Origin: Edolisoma coerulescens
Lineage: Eukaryota; Chordata; Aves; Passeriformes; Campephagidae
DNA: 64,000 nucleotides
Direction: 5' to 3'
Assembly (NCBI GenBank): GCA_013397115.1
Contig: VWZW01006289.1
Coordinates: 3,392,234-3,456,233, forward strand
Shown here: one piece after another, positions 60,701-64,000 of the stretch
Layout: every line of letters starts with the position of its first letter
Numbering within the stretch: the stretch's first letter is position 1
The notes under the pieces: generated by a model
Databases searched by the model: none
What the model saw: only the letters and a program-made list of their open reading frames with translations
What the model was told of the DNA's origin: nothing
Made by a program: the position numbers and the translations under genes

Positions 60701-63426
60701 TGCAACATGGTAGCGTTATCAGGTATGAAGGTACAAGCACTAATAAATGGCCAAAGTTTCTTATTCCCTGTTGCACTGCAGATACTCAAAAGTCTCCCAA
60801 AACTGATATATTGCAAAGGTTGCCAAACCTCTTTTCTGCCTAAGCAGACTATTTTGAAGCTTCTATTGGAAAACCTAGTCTCCATGAAATTCCTTCCTTG
60901 CTGTTAGAACAATTAAGAGATGCTAGTACATTGACTGTAAAAAAATATACAGCTTTTTTTATAGCTTTTGCATTGCAGTATTACATCAGTGACTTTGAAA
61001 CAGAAGTATATTTCAGTTTTAAGAAAGATATTATGGAATTGCTGTGATACTAAAATGAAAATTAAGTGTGAAAAGAGATAGGGGAATATAATGTGATTAG
61101 ATTGAAAAAAATAAACCTGAGCAAGGACTCTGATTTATATTGCCTGCCACACAACTGTTCGTAATGCAGATTTAATTCGATTCATGTGCATGTTTGTGTG
61201 GAATAGCCCCTCTCAGATGCACAAAACCAGGAGCTGTACCCTAATTGATGCAACTCATTACCCTAGGTATGGGCAGCATGCACAAGAGTACAGAACTAAG
61301 AACTGTTGACTCAGGAAGCAGTTCCAGCTCAGGGCCCCTGCACACTGAAACCCTCCTGGTGCAACACTGAGCTCATTTAGGATGTCTCTCAATAGGAAAT
61401 AATTTGTGGGGAAAGCTGCATGCTGACGCTCAGCAAATGAGTAGCTCTGCCACTCCCTGCTCTAGAATGCACTTTGTCACAGTATTCCTAGGACTTTTAG
61501 ACCTCCAAGACAGCAAGGTCAAAGATAATCTTAAAAAGAAGGTGGAGGAATTAAGATGCAGAAAGAAAACACGAAGTTCTGTAACCTCTTTTTGTCCTTC
61601 CAAAAATGAAGAACAGGACATTCAAGCTTACAAGACATTAAAAAAACCCCCAACAGACCCAACAAAACAAAACAGAAAGAGCAGGCACTGTGGCTCAGTG
61701 GAATCCATGGTTGGGAAAATCTTATTGACAGAAAGATGAGCTGCCAGGACACAGCTGGTGTGGAGAGAAAACAGCATTGGAAGAAAAAGTGGCAGGCAGG
61801 TCTCCAGGGGAATGTCCACAGGGAACTTTATGCAACATGGAGTTACAGTCTTCTGGATGAATTGTCTCTAATATCTCAGGGGACAAAAACAGCAGTCATA
61901 AAATATCCCTCCACTCTACTGGTGAATTTACTATTATGCCATCTTTTATTTGTTGGTTTTACTTCTCTCTTTAATACTTCATTTAAGAAAATCCAAATAC
62001 TTTGTTTTTCTTTAGCCATCTCTGCTAAAGGGTAGTTAATGATGAAAGCACCACTCTGTTCTATCCCTCTGGTTGTAGCCGTACTGCAATTACCTTTGTC
62101 TTTCTTTCTCTGAGCTAAAGCATTTCTGTAGAATACAGAGGCATCAAAAGTGTTCTTGATGTAAAATGAAGATGTTTAGTTATTAAAGATACTATTGAAC
62201 AATTCAGCATCTATTATCATTATTACAACATTTTTACCCCTTTTGCTTTCAGTAATGGATTACAGATCCACAGAGGTTTTAGATACAAACCCTTGAGTAG
62301 TTTAACACCTTTTCACCAGCCAGCTATTTTAGACACGTCATGTAGGCTGCAGGGATGCTCAGAAAAGTTATGGAATTTTCTGAGAAGATAATTTTGCTGC
62401 AAAAAACTTTCCATTCAGGGAGATTTCCAAGTCCAAACCTGAGTGGTTTCCATTGCTCTAGAAGGATCATGCTGAGTAGGTTAGGCTGGATGACTGCAAG
62501 CTGTGCAGCAGTTACAAGAGTAGCCATTACTTGTATAAACAGAAGAGGATACTGTGCACCTATTTCTTAAGCTAAAACAAATCTGAAACCTGTTTCTATT
62601 TTATTTTACATCCCTACTTATGGTATGGCTCTCTTGACAGCTGATCAGAACAAATCAACCTCTAGGACACCGTCAGCAAGGTTGTAAATAAAAAGCAAAC
62701 ACCAGACATATTAATAAGTGTCATCCTAACTATTAACTGAAAGAAGGAAGTTTCAGAAAGTGACAATAACAAAGTAATGTTTAAAGAGATCATCTTTCAA
62801 ATTTTTCCACACTGATAAGAGGATACCCACTGAGAATTGTACTTCAACATTCCATCTGCTTCACATGGAGTATTCTGTCCTCAAGGTTAATATTAAGGTT
62901 TTATTTCATTTCTGAAGTATGACATGGCATGGGATAAATAACGAGGCATTTTAAGGTGTTACAACTACTCTGTGTTCAAAAACCACCCCCCAATTAACAA
63001 CATTTCTTGTTAATGTGTCAGATTTTATTCAATATTTAACCTGAAAAAAAACCCCAAATTTCCTAGATATGATTTTCCTTCAGCATTCACTTTATTTTCA
63101 TCAAATAGAGCAAATCTAGTCTGCTGCCTGCTGCCTGAAAATTTAAAAAAAAAAAAAAATTCATCCCAGCTAGTGACGTATTATAGCCTGAAATTTAGGG
63201 TTTTGCAGCATCTTTAAGGTTTACCTTTATTCCTCTCTGAAGCATGTAAAATTGTGCTCATGTTTCAAATAAACAATTTTTTTTTAAAAAAAAATTCTTT
63301 TAAGTGATTGCTTTTATTTGTATTTTGAATCAATACATTTTCTTGAGCATTAAATACAAATGAAAAACTTAAAATGGCACGAATACGCATTGGACCTAGG
63401 CAGCAGTAGCCAACTATGTAATAAGT

Positions 63427-63451
63427 GGGAATCGGGATGGGGATAGGAGGG
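63427..63451 (+). other. Canonical G-quadruplex motif
   Basis: Four G-runs with short loops: GGG, loop AATC, GGG, loop AT, GGGG, loop ATAGGA, GGG. This meets the usual G3+N1-7 rule. It lies on the plus strand, which would be the template strand for GABBR2. Confidence 0.6.
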
Positions 63452-64000
63452 AGGTTGTTGTGCTGCTGGTGGGGTTGTGGGTGATGTTTTCTAGGTCACA
63501 GTTCAAAAGAGTGGGAGGGATTAAAAAAAAATTCTTTAGTTAGGAGGCTGGTATTCTGTGATAAAATCAAGCACTGTTGCCTCGTCTTATACAGGACACT
63601 TGTTTTCTTTCAGTTGACATTGATTGGGTGGAGTTGTCCAATTTCTTTGTTTACAGCAAATAAAAGACACCTTGAGTTTCAAGCCTGGATTGCTGTGGCT
63701 TGATTGACATGAGGCCCCAATTTTAAGAGCAGTGGTTTTCCATTTTACTTGATGTGTGTTTGCAGAATTGTAGAAAGGAGACTTCAGCTTTGTGCATCAG
63801 TTGGGATCAAAGGAATTCTAGTATAGACTCTAGGATTGTGTTTTCAGTAACGAAATGGTAATCTGAAAGAGGACTCTTTAGAATATGCCACTTAAATGTC
63901 AAATAAGAGAGTGAAAATAAATTAACATTTCTGAAGAAACTGGGCTGCAAGAAAGATATGGACTTTGGAAAATAAGTGCAACAAGGGACAACAAAAAAAA

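Larger units (their letters stand above)
58741..64000. other. Intronic DNA, no gene seen
   Basis: AT-rich intron. Noted: an AC/AT microsatellite-like tract at about 60666-60700, a 15-A run at 63145-63159, and a G-quadruplex motif at 63427-63451. The plus frame at 61404-61739 (111 codons) is Lys-rich with no family I can name. The preceding GABBR2 exon in transcript order was not found and may lie beyond 64000. Confidence 0.5.

Noticed and set aside
1..64000. CRISPR arrays, operons, prophage, tRNA or rRNA genes
   Set aside because: The sequence is vertebrate intronic DNA; no regularly spaced repeats, no bacterial gene organisation and no tRNA or rRNA signature were seen.

Overview
This window is vertebrate nuclear DNA, almost certainly avian. 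Three things point to a bird. There are many CR1 LINE fragments with the bird-type 3' end (short ATTCTATG repeats, no poly-A tail). There are several LTRs of endogenous-retrovirus families common in birds. There are no Alu, B1/B2 or L1 elements. A 17-base N gap inside an A-run marks it as a draft assembly. No bacterial or viral genome structure is present, and nearly all long open frames are chance frames or lie inside degraded repeats.

The only exon I can identify with confidence is a 171-bp internal coding exon on the minus strand at 24544-24714. It encodes 57 residues of the extracellular Venus-flytrap domain of GABA-B receptor subunit 2 (GABBR2). Both splice sites are consensus and both junctions are phase 0. 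The rest of the window reads as the two large introns around it: about 39 kb upstream in the transcript (24717-64000) and about 24.5 kb downstream (1-24541). I did not find the neighbouring GABBR2 exons by eye.

Layout, left to right. 1-8 kb is unique intron with an N gap, a compact minus-strand open frame that could be a cryptic terminal exon (6654-6818), and a cryptic-exon-like stretch (7180-7256). An LTR fragment lies at 8.06-8.36 kb and an old CR1 relic at 13.3-13.6 kb. A long degenerate CR1 (ORF1 esterase through reverse transcriptase) covers about 14.65-16.81 kb. A minus LTR lies at 19.2-19.62 kb and a plus LTR at 22.34-22.91 kb. An ancient CR1 block at about 22.9-24.1 kb sits just beyond the exon's donor side. 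Right of the exon are a LTR (29.27-29.79), CR1 pieces (32.29-32.78, 40.2-40.86, 42.66-42.80, about 44.9-45.4, 47.27-47.77, 48.68-49.22, 53.25-53.64), a small LTR (41.29-41.50), a possible minus LTR (45.8-46.1), an ERVK-like LTR (51.40-52.00), and a CR1 split by a nested LTR (58.10-58.74).

The genuinely open items are a few protein-like minus-strand frames with nearby splice signals, and several perfect inverted repeats and G-quadruplex motifs. None amounts to a clear new biological system. The most testable idea is that GABBR2 uses a cryptic or alternative terminal exon in this intron.
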